In this document: positions 47,173 through 56,647 of the stretch, one piece after another
How positions within the stretch are numbered: the stretch's first letter is position 1
Layout of the letters: each line of letters starts with the position of its first letter
NCBI RefSeq assembly: GCF_021728395.1
Contig: NZ_JAKKCM010000004.1
Span: forward strand, 124,001-188,000
Reading direction: 5' to 3'
Source: Vibrio sp. J1-1
Lineage (GTDB): Bacteria; Pseudomonadota; Gammaproteobacteria; Enterobacterales; Vibrionaceae
Length of the DNA: 64,000 nucleotides
The notes under the pieces: generated by a model
Told to the model about the DNA's origin: nothing
Seen by the model: only the letters and a program-made list of their open reading frames with translations
Database searches by the model: none
Made by a program: the position numbers and the translations under genes

Positions 47173-47274
47173 CCGCGCTCGCTTGAACAGTTCCTGTGTC
47201 AAGCCTTACCACAAACAACAAGGTCGCATTGTTGATTGTGAAAATTTATTTTTACTAATTTGAGAGTAAATACT

Positions 47275-47553
47275 ATGAAATTCGAAGCAGTAGTACGTAC
47301 TGAACTAGGTAAAGGTGCGAGCCGCCGCCTACGTCACGCTGGCAAATTCCCTGCAGTTGTATACGGCGGTGAAGAAGCAGCTGTAGCTATCGTTCTTAAC
47401 CACGACGAAGTCATCAACCAAATGGACAAGCCTGAGTTTTACGAAGCGCTAGTTCTAGTTATTGATGGCAAAGAAGTTAAAGTTAAGCCACAAGACGTTC
47501 AACGTCACGCGTTCAAGCCAAAAGTTGAACACATGGACTTCATCCGTATCTAA
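47275..47553 (+). CDS. rplY: 50S ribosomal protein L25
   Basis: 92 residues from ATG 47275 ([32 protein letters not shown]). This is the short single-domain L25 that binds 5S rRNA, as in E. coli, without the CTC extension. GAGAG lies before the ATG. It has its own promoter and terminator. In V. cholerae rplY also follows a two-component pair, which supports the placement. Confidence 0.97.
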   Translation: MKFEAVVRTELGKGASRRLRHAGKFPAVVYGGEEAAVAIVLNHDEVINQMDKPEFYEALVLVIDGKEVKVKPQDVQRHAFKPKVEHMDFIRI

Positions 47554-47641
47554 TTCCCTACCAAGGAATTACTCGGATTAAATCCAAACCTTTTGCATAA
47601 AAGATAACCGGACTTACCAACCGAATTATCTAAAAAATTTC

Positions 47642-47674
47642 AAAACCCCGGAGACTTACCACCTTCGGGGTTTT
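47642..47674 (+). terminator. Terminator after rplY
   Basis: AAAACCCCG and CGGGGTTTT, 9-bp stem, 15-nt loop. Confidence 0.8.
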
Positions 47675-47698
47675 ACTATTTTAGGCCCTTTAACCCTC

Positions 47699-47731
47699 AC
47701 GCCTCAGAAAGAACCTTTACGCCTCAGAAAG
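47699..47731. repeat. Short direct repeat downstream of rplY
   Basis: ACGCCTCAGAAAG occurs at 47699-47711 and again at 47719-47731, a 20-bp period. A weaker copy (GATGCCTCAAAA) lies near 47829. The rest of the 527-bp gap before the nucleotidase (47554-48080) is AT-rich promoter-like DNA. Confidence 0.6.
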
Positions 47732-48080
47732 CTGTCCACTGCCCTAACACGCACAAAGATCATGTACTATCTGCTTCTAAATTGAGACAGCAATAGAGAA
47801 ATCTAAAATTTCAGTCTTTGTCTGCTTGATGCCTCAAAATATGCACCTGATTCCACACAAATAAAGTGCACTTCTATTAACCTCCTCACAAAAACAGCCT
47901 AAATAAAACACACATTTAACGCTAAAAACCGTTTCTGTTTATTTGTAGACCACGTTTGCAAGCTGAATAACTCACTGATTTGACACAAGTATAAATAAGA
48001 GCTTGATCACTAAACTTTCACATTAATTCCGTATATTGCACGCCGTAACAATAACAAAATCACAAACAAAGGTTCTACTT

Positions 48081-49784
48081 ATGCAATTCTCCAAATCTCT
48101 ATTGGTACTTTCAGTAGGCGCGGTTTTAGCAGGATGTGGGTCAGATAGCGATAGTATTTCTATCACTTGCGAAACCGCTGATTCATGCACAAAATTCACC
48201 GTTCTTCATACTAACGATAACCATGGTCGTTTTTGGCATAACAATGATGGCGAATACGGCATGGCTGCACGCCACACTTTAATCCAATCTATTCGTGCAG
48301 AGGTGGAAGCAAACGGTGGTGAATCCATTCTCCTCTCTGGTGGTGATATCAACACTGGTGTACCAGAGTCAGACATGCAAAATGCGAAGCCCGATTTTAT
48401 CGGCATGAACCTGATTGGCTACGACGCAATGGCAGTCGGTAACCACGAATTTGATAACGCACTAGATATCTTGGACATGCAGGCTGAGCTGGCAGACTTC
48501 CCTATGCTAGCAGCGAACATCTACAAGAAAGATACTGACGGTAATGTAACCGATGAGCGTTACTTTGCTCCGTACAAAGTGTTCACGATTAACGGTCTAA
48601 ATGTGGCGGTTGTTGGTCTAACCACAAAAGATACAGCAAAACTGGTTAACCCAGACAACGTGGCGGACATCCACTTCGCAGATCCTCAAGACGAAATTAA
48701 GAAAGTTCTTCAAGAAATAGAAGACAACGAAAATGTTGATCTTGTTTTCGCAACGACCCACATGGGCCACTATCACGATGGCAACCATGGCAGTGAAGCA
48801 CCTGGCGATGTACTACTGGCTCGCTCTCTTGAAGAAGGTCAGTTAGATGCGATCATCGGTGGCCACTCGCAAAACCCTGTTTGTATGGAACCAGGCACCA
48901 ACGAGTACGCGGACTTCAACCCTGGCGATGACTGTACTCCAGACCAACAGAATGGCACTTACATCATGCAAGCCCATGAGTGGGGTAAGTATGTAGGTCG
49001 CGCTGATTTTGAATACTTCGACGGCAAACTGCACCTCGCCAACTACGCATTGATTCCAGTTAACCTACTCGATGAAAACGATCAAGTGATTGGTGACTAT
49101 TTCCAACCAGACGCGATTGTCCAAGAAACGCTCCGTACCTACCAAGAGCAAGGGCAAGAGCTACTTGATGTTGTTGTCTCTAGCACCGACGGAAAACTGG
49201 AAGGCGACCGCAGCGTTGTACGCTCTCAGCAAACTAACTTAGGTCACCTTCTGGGCGAAGCGTACCGCACATACAACCTGGTGAATGCCGATTTTGGCGT
49301 AATGAATTCTGGTGGTGTGCGTGACTCGATTCAGGCGGGTGATATTACGTATCGTGACGTCCTCACAGTACAGCCATTTGGTAACTTCGTAACTAAAGCG
49401 ACCATGACAGGCCAGGAAGTACAAGATTACTTAGATGTTGTTGCGACAAAATCTGCAGGCTCTGGAGCTTACGCGCAACTGGATAACATTACACTGGATG
49501 TCGATTGTGATGCTGGCTCTGTATCAATCACTGATATTAATGGCAAAGGTTTCAACTTGGACGCAACTTATACCTTCTCAGTAATCAGCTTCAGTGCCGC
49601 TGGTGGTGACGACTACCCAGTCATTGACGTTGAATCGACTCAAATGACCGATGCTTCTGTGCTCAGAGAGTTCTTCGTTAATCACCCTCAAATCTCAGCA
49701 GCAAACTACGAGAAGAATTTAGGTAATATTCAGTACTTCAGCAATAGTCAGGCAGTGACAGGTTGTCCAGCAACCAGTAGCTAA
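48081..49784 (+). CDS. nutA: Lipoprotein 5'-nucleotidase (NutA/UshA family)
   Basis: 567 residues from ATG 48081. Lipobox LAGC (Cys18), so membrane-anchored. The metallophosphatase domain has HTNDNHGRFWHN, GDINTG, GNHEFDNALD and GGHSQ; the C-terminal nucleotide-binding domain has SGGVRDSIQAGDITYRDVLTVQPFGN. It hydrolyses extracellular nucleotides to nucleosides and phosphate. In Vibrio this lipoprotein version is NutA. UshA itself is periplasmic and not lipidated. An upstream start at 48036 would displace the signal peptide and is rejected. Confidence 0.9.
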   Translation: MQFSKSLLVLSVGAVLAGCGSDSDSISITCETADSCTKFTVLHTNDNHGRFWHNNDGEYGMAARHTLIQSIRAEVEANGGESILLSGGDINTGVPESDMQNAKPDFIGMNLIGYDAMAVGNHEFDNALDILDMQAELADFPMLAANIYKKDTDGNVTDERYFAPYKVFTINGLNVAVVGLTTKDTAKLVNPDNVADIHFADPQDEIKKVLQEIEDNENVDLVFATTHMGHYHDGNHGSEAPGDVLLARSLEEGQLDAIIGGHSQNPVCMEPGTNEYADFNPGDDCTPDQQNGTYIMQAHEWGKYVGRADFEYFDGKLHLANYALIPVNLLDENDQVIGDYFQPDAIVQETLRTYQEQGQELLDVVVSSTDGKLEGDRSVVRSQQTNLGHLLGEAYRTYNLVNADFGVMNSGGVRDSIQAGDITYRDVLTVQPFGNFVTKATMTGQEVQDYLDVVATKSAGSGAYAQLDNITLDVDCDAGSVSITDINGKGFNLDATYTFSVISFSAAGGDDYPVIDVESTQMTDASVLREFFVNHPQISAANYEKNLGNIQYFSNSQAVTGCPATSS

Positions 49785-49844
49785 TGACTGAATTCATCAT
49801 TTTTGTATAGGAGCTAAACGCTCTTACTAGCCGAAGTTTGTTTT

Positions 49845-49876
49845 AAAAAACCGGAACGTTTTTGTTCCGGTTTTTT
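49845..49876 (+). terminator. Terminator after nutA
   Basis: AAAAAACCGGAAC and GTTCCGGTTTTTT, 13-bp perfect stem, 6-nt loop. Confidence 0.9.
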
Positions 49877-49941
49877 ATTTCCGTAAATTGCTGAAAATTC
49901 TCTACCTTCACAAACTGTTCAAAAAATGTTCATTTGTATTG

Positions 49942-49970
49942 TTGACGCCCCTGTGTTGGGCTTCTATGTT
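49942..49970 (+). promoter_or_regulatory. Sigma70-like promoter upstream of the 50136 gene
   Basis: TTGACG, 17-nt spacer, TATGTT. It would leave a 5' leader of about 160 nt. Nothing else recognised in the 351-bp gap besides the nutA terminator. Confidence 0.5.
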
Positions 49971-50135
49971 AGATAAGGTCTTTCGAAAATATAGGCTCGT
50001 CAATTAACTTTCCGGACATTTTGAACGGTAGTGAGAGCGAGTGTAAGAAAGATGGAAATGGCGTTGCAAACACTGCTCTCAAACAATTTGTCTTTGGACT
50101 CCAAACTACGGTGACTCGCCTCAACGCGTGCGCCA

Positions 50136-50426
50136 ATGAGCAGCGATTCTGAACGTCAATATGTGTCAAATGCTGCCATCGAGTTCTGGAGGTCAAAAAT
50201 GAAACGAGCCAGCAATAGCTACCGACTTCAAATGATTAAAGACGTGGTTACCCGTAGAGAACGAGAATCCTGTACGGATCCTATGGCGAGATACATCCAT
50301 AGACTGATGGATGAAAATCCAACGAGCAAATTAGATGTTGAACTTAACCATCGATTTGCTGGAAACCACTTCGACGAACAAGCAGGAGGTTGGGTTAGCG
50401 ATACTTGGTCTATGAAAATGAAGTAA
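50136..50426 (+). CDS. Small conserved hypothetical protein
   Basis: 96 residues, no signal peptide, basic N-terminal half (SKMKRASNSYRLQMIKDVVTRRERE) and acidic/aromatic end. No domain recognised. It has a reasonable start and promoter, but no clear ribosome site. Confidence is moderate because no homologue was checked. Confidence 0.55.
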   Translation: MSSDSERQYVSNAAIEFWRSKMKRASNSYRLQMIKDVVTRRERESCTDPMARYIHRLMDENPTSKLDVELNHRFAGNHFDEQAGGWVSDTWSMKMK

Positions 50427-50510
50427 CGCCAGATGCCTGTATTACAGAGCATAATATGGATAGGATCTTCCCGGCTCACAAGACGTTAATGCGGGCTGGG
50501 AATAAACACT

Positions 50511-50759
50511 TTAAAACAAATCTTGTTGCGGTGAAATATCTTCTGCTGACTGTTCAACCTTTCCTTTCCCTGCTAACAGTTTTCTTCTGTAACGCTGACG
50601 ACAAAGCTTAATCACATAAAGCTGCTGGGCAGGTGTGTACTTCTGCCAGTTAAATCGTTCTTCTCGCTTGCGCATACACCCTTTGCAATACCCCTTTTCA
50701 TCAGCACTACAAATGCCAACGCAAGGACTAGGGACGCTAAAAAACTCCAATTGCTCCAT
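50511..50759 (-). CDS. DUF1289 family protein
   Basis: 82 residues. The Cys motif SPCVGICSADEKGYCKGCMRKREE near residue 11 is the DUF1289 signature, a likely metal or Fe-S-binding fold. Function unknown. The tail after residue 60 is basic then acidic. Neighbours do not help. Confidence 0.85.
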   Translation of the reverse strand: MEQLEFFSVPSPCVGICSADEKGYCKGCMRKREERFNWQKYTPAQQLYVIKLCRQRYRRKLLAGKGKVEQSAEDISPQQDLF

Positions 50760-50937
50760 GCTAAAACCGTTCTTTAATTGTGAATGTCAAAAACGACTCA
50801 AATACAACGATACATTGCTGTTACCCAGAGGTAAACTGCGTTATGTCAGGGCCATACGAAACTATTACCGTATGTTGACAAAAAACAGTGTTTTATTAAT
50901 TACACTTATTCTCGTTTTTTATAACGGAGTCTATTAA

Positions 50938-51384
50938 ATGAAGCTTAGTCTAAAAACGTTAGTTGCGGCAATCTCCCTTCCTGTCCTGATGACGGCATGT
51001 GCAAGCAACGGTGATAATGTGAAAAAAATAACGGCTCAAGACTTACAGCACCACAATTGGGAGCTGGTTAAGATAGATGGTAAAAACATTGAACTTACCG
51101 AACGTCAAAAAGCACCTCGCCTAGAAATTGGTGAAAACCTCACAGCTAACGGTAATGCTGGATGTAACAACTTCTTTGGCCAGGCTGAACTAAAAGACAA
51201 CCAACTGCGCATCGAAAAGATGGGCATGACCATGAAAATGTGTATTGGTGACATCATGAACGTCGAACAAGCGATGTCATCGACACTATCTGACTGGAGT
51301 GACATCACGCTAACTAAAGGTGGTTTAGTTCTTAAAAACTCAGAGCATGAATTGACATTTACACTGCGTGACTGGATGAACTAA
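50938..51384 (+). CDS. hslJ: META-domain lipoprotein, HslJ-like
   Basis: 148 residues with lipobox LMTAC (Cys21). The META domain shows NWELVKIDGK, a GNAGCNNFFGQ motif near residue 75 and the MGMTMKMC stretch typical of HslJ. E. coli HslJ is a heat-inducible outer membrane lipoprotein linked with novobiocin resistance. A perfect terminator follows at 51415-51440. Confidence 0.85.
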   Translation: MKLSLKTLVAAISLPVLMTACASNGDNVKKITAQDLQHHNWELVKIDGKNIELTERQKAPRLEIGENLTANGNAGCNNFFGQAELKDNQLRIEKMGMTMKMCIGDIMNVEQAMSSTLSDWSDITLTKGGLVLKNSEHELTFTLRDWMN

Positions 51385-51414
51385 TCAATACACCGAGTAA
51401 AGTGATTGGTATCA

Positions 51415-51449
51415 GAAAGCAGCCTACGATGGCTGCTTTCTTGCTTTTC
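51415..51449 (+). terminator. Terminator after hslJ
   Basis: GAAAGCAGCC, loop TACGAT, GGCTGCTTTC, followed by TTGCTTTT. Confidence 0.85.
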
Positions 51450-51557
51450 GCCGCTCAGAAGCCTCTTGTCCCATCTTTAATATCAATCGATGTGCCACAT
51501 TAATATATTCATCTGAAAGAATTTATTGCTCCGCACGGTCACTCTTATTCTTGAAAT

Positions 51558-51571
51558 AGCACTTAAGTGCT
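51558..51571. promoter_or_regulatory. Perfect 14-bp palindrome upstream of ynjB
   Basis: AGCACTTAAGTGCT reads the same on both strands and lies about 185 bp before ynjB in a gene-free 369-bp gap. It looks like a dimeric repressor operator; the factor is unknown. Confidence 0.45.
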
Positions 51572-51753
51572 CACGTTATATTTTCTCTAATTGACCTTTC
51601 ATTGATGGCAATTCTATTAGTCGATGCGTTAATCCTACGGGTATTCACGTTGATAATAATAATAGATAGCTTACTATCCATGTAAAGGATTGAATTTTAT
51701 AAGCCTTATCGCACTCATCGAAGTAAGAATAAATTAACGAAAGCGGATAATGT

Positions 51754-52899
51754 ATGAATAAGCTATTTAGCGCCATCGGCATTTTAGCCACGGCTTTTAC
51801 TACCAACGCATTTGCTGAAGATTGGCAAGCCATCGAGAAACAAGCTGATGGTCAATCAGTCTACTTTCATGCTTGGGGCGGCAGCCAAGAAATCAACCGC
51901 TATATCCAGTGGGCTGGCAAGGAGCTCAAGTCTCGCTACAATGTGACTCTCAATCATGTCAAAGTCACCGACATTTCCGAAACCACGACTCGATTGATTG
52001 CAGAAAAAGCCGCTGGCAAAAACACTGGGGGCAGTGTCGATATGGTTTGGATCAACGGTGAAAACTTCAAATCGATGAAGGACAACCAGCTACTATATGG
52101 TCCGTTTGTTGATGCTTTGCCAAACTGGCAATACGTAGACAGAACACTACCTGTCGATGTGGATTTCTCTGAGCCAACCGACGGACTAGAAGCGCCGTGG
52201 GGAGTGGGTCAGTTAGTATTCATCCATGATACGGAAAACCTGAATAATCCACCTCACTCTTTTGCAGAAATGCTCAGTTATGCAAATGCGTTTCCCAATC
52301 GTCTGACGTACCCACGCCCGCCGGAATTCCACGGTACCAGTTTCATTAAAGCGTTATTGATCGAGCTGACCAATAACGAACCAGCATTGCAGAAACCAGT
52401 AAACGCAGAGACATTTGAACCAGTCACGCAGCCGCTATGGCAATACTTAGATAAGTTTCACAAAGTGGCCTGGAGAGGTGGCCAACAGTTCCCGGCAGGC
52501 ACAGCAGAAACACTGCAATTACTTGACGATGGTCAGATTGATTTAGCCATTACATTCAACCCAAATGCCGTTTTTTCTGCCCAGTCGAGCGGTACTCTTG
52601 CTGAAACAACTAAAGCTTATGCCATGGATACTGGCGCGCTATCCAATATCCATTTTCTGGCTATCCCATGGAATGCAAACGCCAATGCAGGTGCGCAAGT
52701 TGCGATAAACTTCTTACTAAGCCCTGAGGCACAGTCTCGTAAAGGCGATATTAATGTTTGGGGTGATCCTTCCGTACTAAGTAGTGAGTATTTAACGGGT
52801 ACGGCAAAGAATACACAACAATTTAAATCGATTGATGAACCACACCCGAGCTGGCAAAACGCCCTAGAGCAAGAGTGGTTAAAACGTTACGGGAATTAG
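51754..52899 (+). CDS. ynjB: ABC transporter substrate-binding protein YnjB
   Basis: 381 residues with a signal peptide (MNKLFSAIGILATAFTTNAFA). The mature protein resembles E. coli YnjB of the type 2 periplasmic binding fold (DGQSVYFHAWGGSQEINRYI at the start, DMVWINGENF, TYPRPPEFHGTSF). The substrate is not known; relatives bind ions or organic acids. First gene of ynjBCDF with a 9-bp gap to the permease. Confidence 0.88.
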   Translation: MNKLFSAIGILATAFTTNAFAEDWQAIEKQADGQSVYFHAWGGSQEINRYIQWAGKELKSRYNVTLNHVKVTDISETTTRLIAEKAAGKNTGGSVDMVWINGENFKSMKDNQLLYGPFVDALPNWQYVDRTLPVDVDFSEPTDGLEAPWGVGQLVFIHDTENLNNPPHSFAEMLSYANAFPNRLTYPRPPEFHGTSFIKALLIELTNNEPALQKPVNAETFEPVTQPLWQYLDKFHKVAWRGGQQFPAGTAETLQLLDDGQIDLAITFNPNAVFSAQSSGTLAETTKAYAMDTGALSNIHFLAIPWNANANAGAQVAINFLLSPEAQSRKGDINVWGDPSVLSSEYLTGTAKNTQQFKSIDEPHPSWQNALEQEWLKRYGN

Positions 52900-52908
52900 T
52901 ACAAACAA

Positions 52909-54618
52909 ATGTTAAGAGCGCTGTATCTAGTTATTATCGCGGTTTGTATTTTGCCCACCATCCCCGGCTTGCTAGGGGTGGTGGTTTCTGCGCTTGGCTA
53001 TGTACCACCTATCGGTCTGACCCAGTTCTCGTTAAACGGCTTTGTTGCCGTATTTGACTGGGAAGGGGTATGGACCTCTATCGGACTCACTCTCTACTCT
53101 GCTATTTTCAGCAGTTATTTAGCGTGCATACTCACCTTTGCTATTTTGCAATCGGCTTGGAACAGCAGGTTTTGGCGAAAAATAGAGGTTATCCTGTCGC
53201 CACTACTTGCGATGCCGCATGTCGCTTTCGCTATCGGCTTTGCTTTTTTGTTTGCTCCGACAGGCCTAGGGGTTCGAGTTGCGACTCAATTCTTGGGTTT
53301 CGACCCAAACGAACAAACCGTTGATGACTTAGCTTTGTTGATTAAAGACCCGCATGCACTTGGTTTGATCATCATGCTGGCGATCAAAGAGACCCCTTTC
53401 CTGCTACTGATGAGTATTCCAATTTTACAGCAGCTCAATGTTGATAAAATTGAAAAAGTCAGCCACTCAATGGGCTACAGTACCGCTCAGACATGGTGGA
53501 AATGCATTTTTCCACAATGGTTAGCAAAACTGAGATTCCCTATGCTGGCCGTGATTGCTTATAGTTTATCGGTTGTCGATATCGCGCTCATTATCGGCCC
53601 TACTAATCCGCCAACTTTTGCTGTGTTGGTTTGGCAATGGTTTAATGATCCTGATCTGGCACTTTGGCCAAGAGCGGCTTCAGGCGCAGTGATTTTATTT
53701 GCTATTGCCACTGGGTTGATTGGCTTTACTCGTTTTGTCGAATGGTTAATCACAAAAGGCTTTAAGCGTTGGCAATATTCTGGACGATCGGGGCTTAGAC
53801 TACCCGGAAAAGTGCTGTTTTCCCTGATCACATTGCTTACTTTTGTCATCGTACCTTTAATGGTGCTGTGGAGTTTTGCTCAACGTTGGCAATTTCCGGA
53901 TCTCTTACCCAGTCGTTACACCCTGCGCTTTTGGCAATATGAATGGCATAGTATTTTAGGCACCATAGGGCAAAGTATCACAATCGCCTTGATCAGCGCC
54001 TCCGTTGCTCTAATTCTGGCGTTAATTGCCCACGAATATAAGCTTCGCTATCGCTGGCAGGTTCCGGGCTACGTCATTGCCATCCCTATGCTTATCCCAC
54101 AATTGTCCGTACTTTTTGGAATACAGGTCGCGACTTTGTACTTTAACAGCAATGCCTACTTTTTCTGGGTTTGTTGGGCACACGTTTTCTTCGCTTTCCC
54201 ATTTGTCTACTTATCACTGGACGGCCCTTGGCGCAGCTTCAATAACGGCTTAACTCGTGTTGCCCTTAGCTTGGGAAAAACACCGCTACAAACCTGGCTT
54301 AAAGTAAAACTACCAATTCTGTTGCCTGCCATTGTTTTCGCTTGGGCTGTAGGTATCAGCGTTAGCTTAGCGCAATACCTGCCGACGCTGGTGCTGGGTG
54401 CGGGTCGAATCAGCACAATCACAACGGAAGCGGTAGCGCTTTCTAGTGGTTTCGACCGCCGTGTTACGGCAATCTACGCGATTTGTCAGGCACTTTTGCC
54501 ATTAATGTTCTTCTCTTTTGCAATTTTACTAAGCCGTTTAAACGGCAAATACCGCCGACTTTCAATGAAAGGTTTACTTAACCATGAGTCTTTGTCTCAA
54601 AAACCTCGCCATCCATAA
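52909..54618 (+). CDS. ynjC: ABC transporter permease YnjC (fused dimer)
   Basis: 569 residues with about 12 TM segments and two binding-protein-type EAA loops (residues about 180-200, SMGYSTAQTWWKCIFPQWLAK; and about 450-470, SLGKTPLQTWLKVKLPILLPA). Two permease halves are thus fused in one protein, so it works without a second permease. Overlaps ynjD by 35 nt. Slightly longer than E. coli YnjC (511). Confidence 0.88.
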   Translation: MLRALYLVIIAVCILPTIPGLLGVVVSALGYVPPIGLTQFSLNGFVAVFDWEGVWTSIGLTLYSAIFSSYLACILTFAILQSAWNSRFWRKIEVILSPLLAMPHVAFAIGFAFLFAPTGLGVRVATQFLGFDPNEQTVDDLALLIKDPHALGLIIMLAIKETPFLLLMSIPILQQLNVDKIEKVSHSMGYSTAQTWWKCIFPQWLAKLRFPMLAVIAYSLSVVDIALIIGPTNPPTFAVLVWQWFNDPDLALWPRAASGAVILFAIATGLIGFTRFVEWLITKGFKRWQYSGRSGLRLPGKVLFSLITLLTFVIVPLMVLWSFAQRWQFPDLLPSRYTLRFWQYEWHSILGTIGQSITIALISASVALILALIAHEYKLRYRWQVPGYVIAIPMLIPQLSVLFGIQVATLYFNSNAYFFWVCWAHVFFAFPFVYLSLDGPWRSFNNGLTRVALSLGKTPLQTWLKVKLPILLPAIVFAWAVGISVSLAQYLPTLVLGAGRISTITTEAVALSSGFDRRVTAIYAICQALLPLMFFSFAILLSRLNGKYRRLSMKGLLNHESLSQKPRHP

Positions 54619-55231
54619 AAACAATGGCGACACACTTTTCTCTGGATTTAATATCATTGTAGAGAAAGGCGAAATTGTTACCCTGATGGGACCAAGCGGC
54701 TGTGGTAAATCTACTCTGTTAGATGCCATTGCCGGACATCTCTCTAACGAGTTCCATTATTCGGGGTCCGTTACACTCAACGATGAAACTCTTGATCCAC
54801 TTCCCGCGCACAAGCGTAAAGTAGGAATCCTATTTCAGGATGATATGCTGTTCCCTCACTTGACGATATGGGAAAACCTAGCCTTCGCACTGCCAAATAC
54901 CATCAAAGCTAACGCAAGAAAAGAACACGCGATGCTAGCCTTGAGGAACATTTCCTTACTCAAAATTGCAAACTCTTTCCCCGACCAAGTTTCGGGTGGC
55001 CAACGAGCACGTATTGCACTGACACGTATGTTGCTTGCACAGCCCAAGGCAGCGCTTTTAGATGAGCCTTTTAGCAAGCTAGATAAAGACCTTAGAATCC
55101 AATTTCGTACTTGGGTAGTCGAGCAACTTCAACAAGCCAATATCCCAACTATAATGGTCACTCACGATGAAGATGACATTCCCGAAGGTAGTCGCTGTAT
55201 AACTTGGCCATGGGAGACAGAGAATGCTTGA
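54584..55231 (+). CDS. ynjD: ABC transporter ATP-binding protein YnjD
   Basis: 215 residues. Walker A GPSGCGKST near residue 37, signature VSGGQRARIALTRMLL near 132, Walker B AALLDEPFSKLDKD near 153, H-loop MVTHDEDD near 189. Powers YnjBC import. Overlaps both neighbours, so translation is coupled. Confidence 0.92.
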   Translation: MSLCLKNLAIHKNNGDTLFSGFNIIVEKGEIVTLMGPSGCGKSTLLDAIAGHLSNEFHYSGSVTLNDETLDPLPAHKRKVGILFQDDMLFPHLTIWENLAFALPNTIKANARKEHAMLALRNISLLKIANSFPDQVSGGQRARIALTRMLLAQPKAALLDEPFSKLDKDLRIQFRTWVVEQLQQANIPTIMVTHDEDDIPEGSRCITWPWETENA

Positions 55232-55835
55232 TCGTTTCAGTATCAAAGTCATCAGGTGGCCCCTGACTCAAAGTGCGAAATTCGTCGATAAGTTTGGTAT
55301 CACCGCTAACCAAACCACCCTATTTGGTTTTGCTGTTGGCTGCTTGGCAGTGCCAGCCCTGATCACAGAGCATTACTTGACAGCTCTTTTGTTTATCCTA
55401 GTCAATCGGTTTTGTGATGGGCTTGATGGCGCCTTAGCGAGAATTCAGGGGATTACCGACGCTGGTGGTTTTCTCGATATCAGCTTGGACTTTGTGTTTT
55501 ATTCACTGATCCCTTTTGGATTTGTGCTCGCCAACCCCGAACAAAATGCCATTGCTGGTGCCTTTTTAATTTTCTCGTTTGTCGGAACGGGTAGTAGCTT
55601 TTTGGCATTTGCGATAATGGCCAGTAAACAGGGTATCGAGAATCCAGTTTATAAACACAAATCACTTTACTATATGAGTGGCTTGACTGAAGGCACGGAA
55701 ACCATTGCTGCGTTTATTGCGTTTTGTATTTTTCCTCAAAATTTCGCCCTGATTGCTTACCTATTTGGTGCGGCATGCTGGTTCACTACCTTCACACGTA
55801 TCTATTCCGGTTTTCATACGCTCAAAGACAGTTAA
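55224..55835 (+). CDS. ynjF: YnjF, CDP-alcohol phosphatidyltransferase family
   Basis: 203 residues and about six TM segments. The catalytic motif D-G-X2-A-R-X8-G-X3-D-X3-D is present (CDGLDGALARIQGITDAGG then DISLD). The family joins an alcohol to a CDP-activated lipid. E. coli ynjF lies in the same operon with ynjBCD. The real substrate is unknown. It overlaps ynjD by 8 nt. Confidence 0.88.
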   Translation: MLDRFSIKVIRWPLTQSAKFVDKFGITANQTTLFGFAVGCLAVPALITEHYLTALLFILVNRFCDGLDGALARIQGITDAGGFLDISLDFVFYSLIPFGFVLANPEQNAIAGAFLIFSFVGTGSSFLAFAIMASKQGIENPVYKHKSLYYMSGLTEGTETIAAFIAFCIFPQNFALIAYLFGAACWFTTFTRIYSGFHTLKDS

Positions 55836-55959
55836 GACAGCTTGAAAATGTAAGTTTTTTGAGAAAAATTTCCCTTAAGTGACTGATTTGTAGAATATCT
55901 AAACACATATTAAAGTGGGGGTATATACTCTTTGTGTATAGAAACCATTTGGAGGTTAT

Positions 55960-56436
55960 ATGAAAAAATACGTCAAGGTAGGCATGTTGCTTACATTCTC
56001 CGTAATCGTACTAGGAGGCTGTACTTCTCCTAATCCTTACGGTGATGCATATGGCTCGGCAGACACTCGAAAAGTTCAGCAGGTTTACTACGGAACGGTG
56101 GAAAAAGTTGAACCAGTGACCATTGATGCCTCCACGCAATCCAACGCCATCGGCACAATCGCTGGTGCAGCAGTAGGTGGTATATTAGGCTCAAAAGTCG
56201 GTGGCGGTTCAGGCTCTGATATCGCCGCCATTGGTGGTGGTCTGTTGGGTGGTTATGCGGGTAGTAAAACCGCAGAGGCAACCGCGAAACGAAACGGTGT
56301 GAACCTAACAATCCGCTTGGAGGATGGGAAAATCATCTCTATCGTTCAAGAAGCGAACCCAAACATGATGTTCCAGCCTGGCCAGGCGGTACAAATTAAC
56401 ATGTATGGTAGTGACGCGAGGGTTGTTCCTCGCTAA
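55960..56436 (+). CDS. Glycine-zipper outer membrane lipoprotein (SlyB/Pcp-like)
   Basis: 158 residues, lipobox VLGGC (Cys21). Central GTIAGAAVGGILGSKVGGGSG and GGGLLGGYAGSKT are glycine-zipper 2TM repeats (about residues 68-106). The C-terminal part (LTIRLEDGKIISIVQEANPNMMFQPGQAV) is SlyB-like. Such proteins stabilise the outer membrane. GGAGG lies 5 nt before ATG. Confidence 0.85.
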   Translation: MKKYVKVGMLLTFSVIVLGGCTSPNPYGDAYGSADTRKVQQVYYGTVEKVEPVTIDASTQSNAIGTIAGAAVGGILGSKVGGGSGSDIAAIGGGLLGGYAGSKTAEATAKRNGVNLTIRLEDGKIISIVQEANPNMMFQPGQAVQINMYGSDARVVPR

Positions 56437-56492
56437 CCTGAGTACGCTTAATCGGCGTAATTGCTCTGGTCTTTTGGTTAAAATTCATAATC

Positions 56493-56536
56493 CGCGCAAG
56501 CATACATAAATAACACGTATGCTTGCGCGTTTCTTT
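56493..56536 (+). terminator. Terminator after the glycine-zipper lipoprotein gene
   Basis: CGCGCAAGCATAC and GTATGCTTGCGCG, perfect 13-bp stem, 11-nt loop, followed by TTTCTTTT. Confidence 0.85.
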
Positions 56537-56587
56537 TGAGTTCAAATTTGATCGTCGTCAATGGAACATCAAACTTCTGACATTTTC

Positions 56588-56604
56588 GATGTCTAAATGA
56601 CATC
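56588..56604. promoter_or_regulatory. NorR-type site upstream of norR
   Basis: GATGTC-TAAAT-GACATC has the NorR core GT-N7-AC (GTCTAAATGAC). It lies 44 bp before the norR ATG and overlaps a second repeat, GACAT-TTTCG-ATGTC (56579-56593). Autoregulation is inferred. Confidence 0.55.
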
Positions 56605-56647
56605 AAGTTGTTAGCATAAGCCCTTTCCAGATAACTTTGGGCTTGTA

